The notes under the pieces are model-generated. The model saw nothing but the letters and a program-made list of their open reading frames with translations, was not told the origin of the DNA and ran no database searches. A stretch of 64,000 bases of DNA from Nocardia thailandica NBRC 100428 (GTDB lineage: Bacteria > Actinomycetota > Actinomycetes > Mycobacteriales > Mycobacteriaceae), in NCBI RefSeq assembly GCF_000308795.1, contig NZ_BAGK01000238.1:1-64000 (forward strand), written 5' to 3'. This document shows positions 15,526-23,508 of the stretch, piece after piece. A program made the translations under genes and the position numbers. Each line of letters begins with the position of its first letter. Position 1 is the stretch's first letter.

Positions 15526-15837
15526 ATGGCGACCGAGGTCCGCAACAACACCGCGCTCGAGCGCTTCGAGCTCACCGCCGACGGCCAGGCCGCCGGGTAC
15601 GTCGAGTACCAGGACACGGGCGCCGAACGCGCGCTGGTGCACACCGAGATCTTCCCCCGCTTCGAGGGCCGAGGCTACGCGAACGTCCTGGTCGGGGCGG
15701 CCCTGGACGCCAGCCGGGACGAGGGCTACAGCGTGCTGCCGCTGTGCACCGTCGTCGGGCATTTCATCCGCAAGCATCCCCAGTACATCTCGCTGGTGCC
15801 GCAGGGGTCGCGGACGATGTTCGGGTTGCCGCTGTAG
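15526..15837 (+). CDS. Small GNAT-like N-acetyltransferase (YjdJ/NATD1 type)
   Basis: 103 aa. The short single-domain GNAT of the YjdJ/NATD1 type: strands AAGYVEYQ and ALVHTEIFPRFEGRGYANVLVGAALDASR with an RFEGRGYA acetyl-CoA loop (R-x-x-G-x-G/A), then LPLCTVVGHFIRKHPQY. The substrate is unknown. TACGGT (15513-15518) lies 7 nt before the ATG with no ribosome site, so it is probably leaderless. The stop abuts the stop of the convergent acyltransferase gene with no spacer. Confidence 0.88.
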   Translation: MATEVRNNTALERFELTADGQAAGYVEYQDTGAERALVHTEIFPRFEGRGYANVLVGAALDASRDEGYSVLPLCTVVGHFIRKHPQYISLVPQGSRTMFGLPL

Positions 15838-16599
15838 TCAGTAGGCCTTCACGGCGCCGTCGACCGCCGATTGCAGGTCGCTCTTGACCAGCCGGGCGAT
15901 GTCGCCGGGGCGCTGCGGCAGGTCGAGGATCGGCGGGTTGAAGTAGAACGCGGACGACTGGACCTCCTCCCGGGTCGGCTCGACCCCCGGGTCCAGGCGC
16001 GGTCCGTAGCTGATCCCCAGGCTGACCAGCGCGGGCGGCGCCCCGAGCTTGGCCGCGCGGAAGGCGATGTGCCCGATTCCGCTGCCGACCGACTGCACCT
16101 GGGTCGGGTCGACGTCGTTGCAGGTGCCCTCGGGGAAGATCGCCAGGTGGTCGCCCGAGGCCAGCCGCCGCGCGCAGACGTCCATCATCTGCTGGCCGGC
16201 CGCGTTGACCGCGCGGATGCCGTGATCCTTGCCGCGGAACACCGGGATGCCGCCCATCATGTCGACCTTGCGACGCTGATCGGCCTCCACGAACAGCTCG
16301 TCCTTGGCCAGCACCCGGACCCGCCCGATGCGCGAGCGCAGCGGCGAGCGCCAGGCCGCGGCGGCGACGGTGTAGGGATCGCTCTGCGACAGATGGTTGA
16401 GCGAGTAGATCACCGGCCGCTTGCTGCGCAGCAGCTGACGCACCTGTTCCCTGGCGCCGCCCGCGAAGAAGACGCGCGGCCGGTACCGCCTGGCGAGCAG
16501 CGCGTAAGCCGCCAGCGCCTGCAGCCGGTTCTGGCGATGCCGCAGGTAGTAGTCGTAGACGGCGTCGCTGTTTTCCAGGAGGACCTCGGGCTGTCGCAT
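15838..16599 (-). CDS. PlsC-like 1-acyl-glycerol-3-phosphate acyltransferase
   Basis: 253 aa. The acyltransferase blocks are visible: NHLSQSDP (HxxxxD block I) near 69-76, GIPVFRGKDHG near 117-127, and FPEGTCND (block III) near 155-162, ending with LGISYGPRLDPG. No transmembrane helix is obvious, so it is likely membrane-associated. It would transfer acyl chains in phospholipid or glycolipid synthesis. ACACTA on the plus strand (16606-16611), that is TAGTGT on the coding strand, is 6 nt from the ATG, so the transcript is probably leaderless. Confidence 0.85.
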   Translation of the reverse strand: MRQPEVLLENSDAVYDYYLRHRQNRLQALAAYALLARRYRPRVFFAGGAREQVRQLLRSKRPVIYSLNHLSQSDPYTVAAAAWRSPLRSRIGRVRVLAKDELFVEADQRRKVDMMGGIPVFRGKDHGIRAVNAAGQQMMDVCARRLASGDHLAIFPEGTCNDVDPTQVQSVGSGIGHIAFRAAKLGAPPALVSLGISYGPRLDPGVEPTREEVQSSAFYFNPPILDLPQRPGDIARLVKSDLQSAVDGAVKAY

Positions 16600-16653
16600 G
16601 ACGCGACACTACCGCCGCGCACCAGGGCTGCGCGGGGCCGCGTTTTTAGTGTC

Positions 16654-17310
16654 ATGATGACTGACGTGGCACGCGGAGACGACCCGGACGAGCGCCAGGC
16701 TCGCGGCGAACCCGGCGGTGGCCGCCGCCGTGATTCCCGCAGGCCGGACGGCGGGGTCCGCGCGGGGAGTCTGCTGGTGTCGGCGACCGAACTCGTCGAG
16801 CCCACTTTCCGGCGCACCGTGGTCTACATCATCGAGCACAACGACGCGGGCAGCCTCGGCGTCGTGCTGAACCGGCCGAGCGAGACGCCGGTGTCCGACG
16901 TGCTGCCGCAGTGGGCGGCGCTGGCCGCGGATCCCGCCGACCTGTACATCGGCGGGCCGGTGAAGCGCGACGCCGCGCTCTGCCTGGCCACACTGCGGCT
17001 CGGGGTGGAGACCGACGACGTGCGCGGGCTGCGCCGCGTCGACGGCCGCATCGCGCTGGTCGACCTCGACGCCGACCCCGAGGTCATCGGACCGCTGGTG
17101 GAGGGCATCCGCGTCTTCGCCGGGTACGCGGGCTGGTCGATGGGCCAGCTCGACGGCGAACTGGACAACCGGGACTGGATGGTCGTCTCGGCGCTGCCCG
17201 GCGATCCGCTGGCCACCGACCGCCACGACCAGTGGGCGATGGTGCTGCGCCGTCAGCCGCTCCCGCTGGCCCTGCTCGCGACGCACCCCATTGAACTGGA
17301 GCGCAACTGA
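16654..17310 (+). CDS. YqgE/AlgH family protein (UPF0301)
   Basis: 218 aa. Residues 1-35 are a charged, disordered extension; the conserved domain begins GSLLVSATELVEPTFRRTVVYIIEH and continues with GSLGVVLNRPSETPVSDVLP and GPVKRDAALCLA, the family hallmarks, then AGYAGWSMGQLDGEL. Members are soluble and of unknown role. ATG at 16654 and 16657 are both possible. The SigL-like operon begins 67 bp downstream on the same strand. Confidence 0.9.
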   Translation: MMTDVARGDDPDERQARGEPGGGRRRDSRRPDGGVRAGSLLVSATELVEPTFRRTVVYIIEHNDAGSLGVVLNRPSETPVSDVLPQWAALAADPADLYIGGPVKRDAALCLATLRLGVETDDVRGLRRVDGRIALVDLDADPEVIGPLVEGIRVFAGYAGWSMGQLDGELDNRDWMVVSALPGDPLATDRHDQWAMVLRRQPLPLALLATHPIELERN

Positions 17311-17347
17311 GGCCGTTACTCCTACGAAGACCTTCCAGGAGTGACAC

Positions 17348-17365
17348 ATGAAACCCGAGCAGTGA
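17348..17365 (+). promoter_or_regulatory. Five-codon mini-ORF (MKPEQ) before the sigma-factor gene
   Basis: An ATG at 17348 with a good AGGAG 6 nt upstream is followed after five codons by an in-frame TGA at 17363. It is in the same frame as the sigma gene, whose first usable ATG (17378) lies 12 nt further on and has no ribosome site. It may be a leader peptide enabling reinitiation, or the remnant of the true N-terminus broken by a nonsense change. Confidence 0.45.
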
Positions 17366-17377
17366 ACCGGGCCGCCG

Positions 17378-17887
17378 ATGAACGACGGTCGCGACGAACT
17401 GATGCGCGCGCTCTACGCCGAGCACGCTCCCGCGCTGTGGCGCTTCACCCTCGGCCTGGTCCGGGACCCCGGCCGGGCCGAGGACATCGTCCAGGAGACG
17501 CTGCTGCGGGCCTGGCAGCGCCCGGCGGTGCTGGAGCAGACCGACACCTCACCGCGCGCGTGGCTGTTCACCGTGGCACGTAACCTGGCCACCGACGAGT
17601 ACCGCAGCGCGCGCCACCGCCGTGAGCTCGGCACCGACTCCCCGCCGGAGCAGGTCAGCCCCGATCAGGCCGACCGCACCCTGGACAGCTGGCTGGTCGC
17701 CGACGCGCTGAGCACGCTGAGTACGGACCATCGCGAGGTCATCGTGCGCGCCTACTACCGCGGGCTCGGTACCGCGCAGATCGCGGACGAACTCGGCATT
17801 CCGCCGGGCACCGTGAAATCGCGCCTGCACTACGGCATGCGCGCGCTGCGCCTCGCCCTACAGGAGATGGGGGTGACGAACCGATGA
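17378..17887 (+). CDS. ECF sigma factor, SigL-like
   Basis: 169 aa. Region 2 (ALYAEHAPALWRFTLGLVRD, then AEDIVQETLLRAWQ) and region 4 (LSTDHREVIVRAYYRGLGTAQIADELGIPPGTVKSRL) are intact. Size and the downstream zinc anti-sigma gene match the mycobacterial SigL/RslA pair. The ATG at 17378 has no ribosome site of its own; translation may depend on the five-codon mini-ORF just upstream. The stop overlaps the anti-sigma start by 4 bp (ATGA). A SigL-type autoregulated promoter could not be placed with confidence. Confidence 0.88.
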   Translation: MNDGRDELMRALYAEHAPALWRFTLGLVRDPGRAEDIVQETLLRAWQRPAVLEQTDTSPRAWLFTVARNLATDEYRSARHRRELGTDSPPEQVSPDQADRTLDSWLVADALSTLSTDHREVIVRAYYRGLGTAQIADELGIPPGTVKSRLHYGMRALRLALQEMGVTNR

Positions 17888-18579
17888 CCGACCTCGCCGA
17901 CGACTACAGCACGTGGGACGCGTCGTACGTGCTCGGCTCCCTGAGCGCCGCGCAGCGGCGCGAATACGAAGAGCACCTGGCCGAGTGCCCGCACTGCCGC
18001 GAGGCCGTCGCCGAGCTGGCGGGCCTGCCCGGCCTGCTCGCGCTGGTCGACCGGGGCACCGCGCTGGCCATGATCGAGCCGCCGGGCGAGGACGCGCCGC
18101 CCCCGGACCTGGTGCCGAACCTGGCCGCCGCGGCCGAGCGCAGGCGACGGCGGGGCCGCTGGGTCACCGTCGGGTCTGCCCTGGCGGCCGCGGCCGCCGC
18201 GGTGGCGGTCGCGATCCCGGTCACCGCGGCCGTCACCCGCTCCGACGACCCGCCCGCGGTGGCCGAGCAGGTGGTGGCCCAGCGGCAGCTGCAGCCGCTG
18301 GAACAGACCCCGATCAGCGCCGAGGTGACGATCCTGCGCGACGGCGACCGCGCCCGGCTCGTCATGACGTGCGCCTACGCCGAGACCGCCTACGGCGGGA
18401 CCTGGAAGTACGGGCTGGTCGTCAACACCGGCGGCAAGCGCGTCGAGCTGGACCAGTGGTCCGCCGGGCCGGGCACCGAGGTCCGGCTCGAACGCACCGT
18501 CGACGCGGACCCGGACGCGATCAGCAGCGTGGAGATCACCTCGGGCTCGGGCCGCACCGTGCTCGTCGGCACCTTCTGA
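17884..18579 (+). CDS. Membrane-anchored zinc anti-sigma factor, RslA-like
   Basis: 231 aa. The cytoplasmic domain has the zinc-anti-sigma motif HLAECPHC (HxxxCxxC) at about 31-38. A single Ala/Val-rich membrane helix lies at about 97-122, and the outer C-terminal domain (about 140-231) resembles the extracytoplasmic domain of RskA/RslA-type anti-sigma factors. It would hold the upstream sigma factor inactive until an envelope or redox signal arrives. It overlaps the sigma gene by ATGA. A strong palindromic terminator follows. Confidence 0.87.
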   Translation: MTDLADDYSTWDASYVLGSLSAAQRREYEEHLAECPHCREAVAELAGLPGLLALVDRGTALAMIEPPGEDAPPPDLVPNLAAAAERRRRRGRWVTVGSALAAAAAAVAVAIPVTAAVTRSDDPPAVAEQVVAQRQLQPLEQTPISAEVTILRDGDRARLVMTCAYAETAYGGTWKYGLVVNTGGKRVELDQWSAGPGTEVRLERTVDADPDAISSVEITSGSGRTVLVGTF

Positions 18580-18582
18580 CCG

Positions 18583-18622
18583 CCGCACGGCCCGGTTCCC
18601 GCGCGGGAACCGGGCCGTGCGG
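18583..18622. terminator. 40-nt perfect palindrome between convergent genes
   Basis: Two 20-nt arms pair with no mismatch and no loop (18583-18602 with 18603-18622). It sits 4 bp after the anti-sigma stop and 10 bp before the stop of the opposing ABC permease gene, so it can end transcription both ways. No T-tract. Confidence 0.65.
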
Positions 18623-18631
18623 CGAGCCGGA

Positions 18632-19405
18632 TCAGCGTCGCGCCTGCTTGCGGAAGATCGACCGCGACCAGGCGAATCCGCCGAGGCCGATGACCGCGCA
18701 CCAGCCGAGGGATACCCAGCCGTTGATCCCGATCTCGGTGCCCATCAGCAGGCCGCGCACGGTCTCGGTGATCGGCGTGAACGGCTGGTACTCGGCGAAC
18801 TGGCGCAGCCCGACCGGCATGGTGTCGGTCGCGACCAGGCCGCTGCCGAGGAAGGGCAGCATGACCAGCGGGAACGGCGCGTTGCTCGCGGCCTCCGGCG
18901 TGGGCGAGAGCAGGCCGAGCGCCACGGCGAACCAGGTGAAGGCCAGCACGACCAGCGACAGCAGGCCGAAGGTGGCCAGCCACTCCGGCACGGTCGCGTT
19001 CGGCCGGAAGCCGACGAGGACCGCGACGACCACCATGCCCGCCAGGCCGAGGATCGCCTGGATGAGCGTGCCGACGACCTGTCCCGACAGCATCGCCGAT
19101 TGCGAGATCGCCATGACCCGGAACCGGTTCACGATTCCCTTGGCGGCGTCGGTGGCGACGGCGACGGAGACCGAGACGGTCATGTAGGCCGGGATCAGCA
19201 GGAGCATGCCCGGGGCCAGGTAGTCGATGTAGTTGCCGCCGGAGGACTTCTCCAGCGCGCCGCCGAAGACGAAGTTGAACACCAGCAGCAGCACGATCGG
19301 CATGATCACGACGGCGAAGACCATGCTGGGATACCGCTTGGCGTGCAGGATGTTGCGCCGCAGCATCGTGACGGTGTCGGTGAGGGCGTAGGTGGGGGTG
19401 CTCAT
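18632..19405 (-). CDS. ABC-2 type exporter permease (DrrB-like)
   Basis: 257 aa. Six hydrophobic segments as in ABC-2 permeases, with the conserved block GIVNRFRVMAISQSAMLSGQVVG after the third. It starts ATGA-overlapped with the ATPase gene. Together they form a daunorubicin-type efflux pump; the substrate could be the product of the nearby ThDP/KASIII cluster. Confidence 0.88.
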   Translation of the reverse strand: MSTPTYALTDTVTMLRRNILHAKRYPSMVFAVVIMPIVLLLVFNFVFGGALEKSSGGNYIDYLAPGMLLLIPAYMTVSVSVAVATDAAKGIVNRFRVMAISQSAMLSGQVVGTLIQAILGLAGMVVVAVLVGFRPNATVPEWLATFGLLSLVVLAFTWFAVALGLLSPTPEAASNAPFPLVMLPFLGSGLVATDTMPVGLRQFAEYQPFTPITETVRGLLMGTEIGINGWVSLGWCAVIGLGGFAWSRSIFRKQARR

Positions 19406-20376
19406 CGGGCGGGCTCCTGCTCGATTCGGGTGGTGGCGTGGCCGGTCAGGGAGAGGAAGACGTCGTCGAGGTCGGGGGTGTGCACGGAGAGCCCGCCCGC
19501 CTCGATGGTCGCGGCGTCGAGCCGGTCGAGGACCGCGCGCAGCGATCGCACGCCGCCGTCGCTCGGCACCGCCAGGGTGAGTCCGTCGCCCGCCTCGAGC
19601 ACCCGGGCCGCGGGGCCGAGCACCCGCTGTGCCGCGGCGAGACTGGCGTGGTCGGGCAGGTCGACGCGGATGTATCCACCCGGGACCAGGCGCTTGAGCT
19701 CGGCGGCGGTGCCCTCGGCGACGATGCGTCCGCCGTCGAGGACCGCGATCCGGTCGGCGAGCTGGTCGGCTTCCTCCAGGTACTGGGTGGTGAGGAAGAC
19801 GGTGACCCCGGCGGCGACCAGCTCACGCACGATGTCCCAGATGGCGCGCCTGCTGCGCGGGTCGAGGCCGGTGGTCGGCTCGTCGAGGAAGATCACCCGC
19901 GGGTCGCCGACCAGGGTCATGGCCAGGTCGAGGCGGCGGGTCATGCCGCCGGAGTAGGTGCTCGCGGGCTTGTCGCCCGCCTCGACCAGGTCGAAGCGTT
20001 CGAGCAGTTCGGCGGCGCGCCGACGGGATTCGCGTCGGGGCAGGTGGAGCAGATCGCCCATGAGCTCGAGGTTCTCCCGGCCGGTGAGCAGTTCGTCCAC
20101 CGCGGCGAACTGACCGGTGACGCCGATCCGCGCGCAGACGTCGGTCCGCTCGGTGGCGACGTCGAAGCCGCCGACGCGCACCTCGCCGCCGTCGGCGCCG
20201 ATCAGGGTGGTGAGGATCTGGACGGTGGTGGTCTTGCCCGCGCCGTTGGGGCCGAGCAGGGCGAACACCGTCCCCTCGGCGACGGTGAGGTCGATGCCGT
20301 CGAGCACGGTGTGGTCGCCGTAGGCCTTGCGCAGGCCGCGCGCCGTGAGGGCGGGGGCCGGTGAGGCGTTGACCAT
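19402..20376 (-). CDS. ABC exporter ATP-binding protein (DrrA-like)
   Basis: 324 aa from the ATG at 20376, which follows AAGGGAAG. Walker A GPNGAGKTT at about 42-50, Q-loop in VTGQFAAVDELLTGRENL, signature YSGGMTRRLDLAM, Walker B VIFLDEPTTGLDP, and the DrrA-type C-terminal domain (about 230-324) ending in a TPDLDDVFLSLTGH motif. It powers the DrrB-like permease encoded directly downstream. The 109-bp AT-rich leader contains no other gene; the EXLDI gene upstream points the same way, so a three-gene transcript is possible. Confidence 0.92.
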   Translation of the reverse strand: MVNASPAPALTARGLRKAYGDHTVLDGIDLTVAEGTVFALLGPNGAGKTTTVQILTTLIGADGGEVRVGGFDVATERTDVCARIGVTGQFAAVDELLTGRENLELMGDLLHLPRRESRRRAAELLERFDLVEAGDKPASTYSGGMTRRLDLAMTLVGDPRVIFLDEPTTGLDPRSRRAIWDIVRELVAAGVTVFLTTQYLEEADQLADRIAVLDGGRIVAEGTAAELKRLVPGGYIRVDLPDHASLAAAQRVLGPAARVLEAGDGLTLAVPSDGGVRSLRAVLDRLDAATIEAGGLSVHTPDLDDVFLSLTGHATTRIEQEPAR

Positions 20377-20485
20377 GGTCTTCCCTTTCAGCGGAAATGA
20401 ATAAATCAGTACGAATATGTGCATGTTTTATCGACACCGCTCCCGGGAGCGGTGGTGGTCGCGGAGGTGGAGTTGTCGGCTCGGA

Positions 20486-21010
20486 CTAGATGTCGAGCTC
20501 CTCGATCCTGGGGTGGGCGCCCTCGCGGACGCGGCGGTAGAGCTTGTCGGGGAGCTTCGGCTTCAGCTCCTCCACGTCGTCGACGATCTCAAGTTCGTAT
20601 TCGCCCCAGTCCCAGGCGTTCTCGCCGATGCCGAACATGCGGCGCCAGTACTTCCAGTCCTTGAGGTCACCCGCGGCCTTGCCGGTGGGGTACTCGTCCC
20701 ACGGCGCGCTGTGGGTGTGCAGGACGTATTTGCCCTTGCGGCTGCGGTAGACCCGCAGCTGCAGGACGCGGTCGTCGTCCATGTCCTGCCATTCGCCCAG
20801 CAGGACGCCGCCGAAGCGGACCTGCCGGACCCCGTCGCGGCCCACCTGCAGCACGACCTCCTCGTAGCCGGCGAGCTTGCCCTCCTCCAGCTCGATGAAC
20901 CGGCGCAGGGCGGCGATCACGGCGCCGGACAGGTTGCCCCCGACCAGCTCCTGCGCCCGCGCGAACAGCGGGAGATCGTCGTCGGCCACGTAGATCGTCT
21001 TGTTGGGCAT
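20486..21010 (-). CDS. EXLDI-family protein with RHH-like N-terminus
   Basis: 174 aa ending EELDI, the terminal signature of the EXLDI family of actinobacteria. Residues 1-45 (TIYVADDDLPLFARAQELV, then LSGAVIAALRRFIELEEGK) look like a ribbon-helix-helix DNA-binding module: one strand and two helices. The rest is a beta-rich domain of unknown role with a conserved LHTHSAPWDEYP stretch. The -10 TATAGT is 6 nt from the ATG, so the message is leaderless, and TACGTA repeats fill the -35/-10 spacer. It is divergent from the ThDP cluster and upstream of the DrrAB-type exporter, so it may regulate both. The DNA-binding role is inference. Confidence 0.75.
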   Translation of the reverse strand: MPNKTIYVADDDLPLFARAQELVGGNLSGAVIAALRRFIELEEGKLAGYEEVVLQVGRDGVRQVRFGGVLLGEWQDMDDDRVLQLRVYRSRKGKYVLHTHSAPWDEYPTGKAAGDLKDWKYWRRMFGIGENAWDWGEYELEIVDDVEELKPKLPDKLYRRVREGAHPRIEELDI

Positions 21011-21016
21011 GAGGAA

Positions 21017-21045
21017 ACTATACGTAGATGTATACGTACACACAA
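21017..21045 (-). promoter_or_regulatory. EXLDI promoter with TACGTA operator pair
   Basis: On the minus strand: -35 TTGTGT (21045-21040), 17-bp spacer, -10 TATAGT (21022-21017), 6 nt to the ATG. Two TACGTA sites (21021-21026 and 21033-21038, 12 bp apart) lie in the spacer and overlap the -10. A protein bound there would exclude RNA polymerase. Confidence 0.6.
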
Positions 21046-21172
21046 GTGGTCGCGGAAATTCGGGTGAACCGGCACGCCGACCGGCTCGTATCCCTGATGT
21101 AGGCGGTGATCGCACCGCCCGGCCGACGTCGTCGTCGCCGGGGCGGCGCGCCGGATCGCGAAAGGAGGGTCG

Positions 21173-22852
21173 ATGCCCGATCGAGTCGTCGATCATCTCG
21201 TCAGGACCGTGGCGGACCTGGGAATCACCCACATCTTCGGCGTCGACGGCGCCAACATCGAAGACCTCTACGACGCGATGTTCGAGGCGGGCGGCCGCCC
21301 GGCGGGGATCGTCGCCAAACACGAGTTCTCCGCCGCCACCATGGCCGACGGATACGCCCGCAGCACCGGCGGCCTCGGCGTCGTCGCCGCGACCTCCGGC
21401 GGCGGGGCGATGAACCTCGTCGCGGGACTGGCCGAGTCCCACGCCTCCCGGGTACCGGTACTCGCCCTGGTCGGCCAGCCACCGACCGCGCTGGAGGGCA
21501 AGGGCGCGTTCCAGGATTCGAGCGGCCGCGCGGGCGCGCTCGACGCCGTCGCGCTGTTCTCGGCGATCAGCGTGTACTGCGCCCGCGTCACCGACCCGGA
21601 CGAGGCGCCCGCGCAGCTGGCCGCGGCGATCGCGGCCGCCCGCCGCGGCGGACCGGCGGTCCTGCTGCTGCCCAAGGATGTTCAGCAGGCCGAGCTGTCC
21701 CCCGGGCCGCGGGCGCCGATCCCCGGACGGCAGCGCGCCGCGCCGGACCTGCGCGCCCTGACCGAGGCACTCGCCGCCGCGCGCGGGCGGGGCAAGATCG
21801 TCGTCCTGGCCGGCGACCAGGCCGCGCGGGACAGCGCGCGCGCCGCGTTCGCCGAGCTCGTCGCCTGCCTCGACGCCGCGGTCGGCCTCGCACCGGACGC
21901 GAAGGACGTCTACGACAACAGCGCACCCGGCTACTGCGGCGTCGCGGGCAGCATGGGCCACCCCGAGCTGACCGCCGCGCTCGCCGCCGCCGAGACCGTC
22001 CTGCTGGTCGGCACCCGCCTCCCGGTGACCGCCCGCGCCGGACTCGACCCGCTGGTGGCCGGGCGGACCGTGCTGAGCATCGGCGCCGAACCGCCCTTCG
22101 TCCCCGCCGAACACACGCCCGCCGATGATCTCGCCACCGCCCTGACCGCCCTGACCGCAGCACTCGACGACCACCGCGCGGCCCCGGCGACCGGGCCCGG
22201 CACCCCCGCCCTGACCCCGCTGGCCGTCCCCGCCGCGTCCGGCCCCGGCCTGCGCTACCGCGAGCTGGTCGAGACCATCGACCGCGAACTACCCACGGGG
22301 ACCGATGTCTTCGCGGACGCGGGCAACACCGGCGCCTCGGTGGTGCACCACCTCCGCGTCCCGCGCGGGGGGCGGTTCGTTGTCGCGCTGGGGATGGGCG
22401 GGATGGGCTACGCGTTCGGCGCGGGCATCGGTTCCGCCTTCGCCCGCCACGACGCCGCCGACGGCCCGCACCGGACCGTCGTGATCGCGGGCGACGGCGC
22501 CTTCTACATGCACGGCATGGAGATCCACACCGCGGTCGAGCACGACCTGCCCGTCACCTTCGTCGTGCTCAACAACAACGCGCACGCCATGTGCGTCACC
22601 CGCGAGCAGGTTTTCTACCGAGACCGATACAGCTTCAACCGTTTTCGCGATACCCATATCGGAGCGGGAGTCGCCGCCATGTTCCCCGGACTGCCCGCGC
22701 GCACGGTCACCGACCCGGCCGGGCTCACCGACGCCCTGCGTACCTGCCTGCACACCGGCGGCCCCGCCTTCCTCGAGATCGTCTGCGACCCGGACGAGAT
22801 TCCCCCGTTCACGCCCTTCTTGGCGACCCCTCACCCCAGGAGCCCTTCGTGA
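21173..22852 (+). CDS. ThDP-dependent enzyme (acetolactate-synthase/decarboxylase superfamily)
   Basis: 559 aa with the three-domain layout of the superfamily. The Pyr domain carries the cofactor-activating Glu (E51, AKHEFSAATMADGYAR). The central domain (about 190-340) has degenerate FAD-type features. The PP domain has the ThDP-Mg motif starting GDGAFYMHGMEIHTA and ending in LNNN (about 440-475). Enzymes of this type decarboxylate 2-oxo acids and may add the resulting unit to an acceptor. The sequence does not fix the substrate. AGGAGG lies 4-5 nt before the ATG. It is the first gene of a four-gene operon; its stop overlaps the next GTG. Confidence 0.82.
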   Translation: MPDRVVDHLVRTVADLGITHIFGVDGANIEDLYDAMFEAGGRPAGIVAKHEFSAATMADGYARSTGGLGVVAATSGGGAMNLVAGLAESHASRVPVLALVGQPPTALEGKGAFQDSSGRAGALDAVALFSAISVYCARVTDPDEAPAQLAAAIAAARRGGPAVLLLPKDVQQAELSPGPRAPIPGRQRAAPDLRALTEALAAARGRGKIVVLAGDQAARDSARAAFAELVACLDAAVGLAPDAKDVYDNSAPGYCGVAGSMGHPELTAALAAAETVLLVGTRLPVTARAGLDPLVAGRTVLSIGAEPPFVPAEHTPADDLATALTALTAALDDHRAAPATGPGTPALTPLAVPAASGPGLRYRELVETIDRELPTGTDVFADAGNTGASVVHHLRVPRGGRFVVALGMGGMGYAFGAGIGSAFARHDAADGPHRTVVIAGDGAFYMHGMEIHTAVEHDLPVTFVVLNNNAHAMCVTREQVFYRDRYSFNRFRDTHIGAGVAAMFPGLPARTVTDPAGLTDALRTCLHTGGPAFLEIVCDPDEIPPFTPFLATPHPRSPS

Positions 22853-23508
22853 CAACCAGCGCTCTCCCCGCACTCAGCGACATCCCCGAGGAGGTGGTGC
22901 CCGGCGTGCTGCGGATCGAGAACTCCGACAAGGACGCCACCACGCCCATCATCCTGGACATGCTGCGCTCGGTGTACCCGCACGACCAGATCTACGGCGA
23001 CTTCTGCCCCGTCCAGTCCTACGTCGCCGCCCCGCCGCGCGAGGTGTGGGAGTACCTGGCCGACACCCGCTCGCTCGAGGAATGGACCTACAGCCTGCGC
23101 GGCTTCGCCGAAACCGGCGAGCCGGGGCTCTGGGTCGCCTACGACAAGCTGGGCAAGGACACCCAGATCTTCACCCGCACCGAGGCGAACGCCGAGGCGA
23201 TGACCGTCGACTACCACTGCGCCTGGGACCAGGGCGAACACCTGTGGATGATCTACCTCATGCGGGTCGTCGACGCGCAGGTCGTGCTGAACAAGCCCGG
23301 CTCGGTCGTCCTGTGGAACAACTGCAAACACCCCTTCTACGACGAGAACCCCTTCCCCGAGAAGGTTCCCGGCGACCGGCCGGTCTGGGTCGGCGACTTC
23401 TGGGAGATGTTCTCGGCCGGGCATCGGCTCGAGCTGGACAACCTCAAGGCCATCTGTGAGTACCGCGCGGCCAACGGCCTGCCGATCAAGCCGGAGTGGA
23501 TGAAGTGA
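22849..23508 (+). CDS. SRPBCC-fold protein of the biosynthetic cluster
   Basis: 219 aa. The central region (about 60-150) reads like a START/SRPBCC helix-grip fold: VQSYVAAPPREVWEYLADTRSLEEW is in its first strand-helix segment. Members bind hydrophobic ligands or act as cyclases/aromatases. A short N-terminal extension and a C-terminal extension (PEKVPGDRPVWVGDFWEM) surround it. The GTG start overlaps the ThDP gene stop (GTGA) and has AGGAG 6 nt upstream. Its position between the ThDP enzyme and KASIII-like enzyme suggests it handles a pathway intermediate. Confidence 0.72.
   Translation: MTTSALPALSDIPEEVVPGVLRIENSDKDATTPIILDMLRSVYPHDQIYGDFCPVQSYVAAPPREVWEYLADTRSLEEWTYSLRGFAETGEPGLWVAYDKLGKDTQIFTRTEANAEAMTVDYHCAWDQGEHLWMIYLMRVVDAQVVLNKPGSVVLWNNCKHPFYDENPFPEKVPGDRPVWVGDFWEMFSAGHRLELDNLKAICEYRAANGLPIKPEWMK

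Noticed and set aside
16640..16660. Leaderless promoter for the YqgE/AlgH gene
   Set aside because: TAGTGT is only 1-4 nt from the candidate ATGs, too close for the TAnnnT-N6/7 pattern.
17363..17385. SigL-type promoter (TGAACC) before the sigma gene
   Set aside because: TGAACC is present at 17363 but it overlaps the mini-ORF stop and no matching -10 lies 16-18 bp on.
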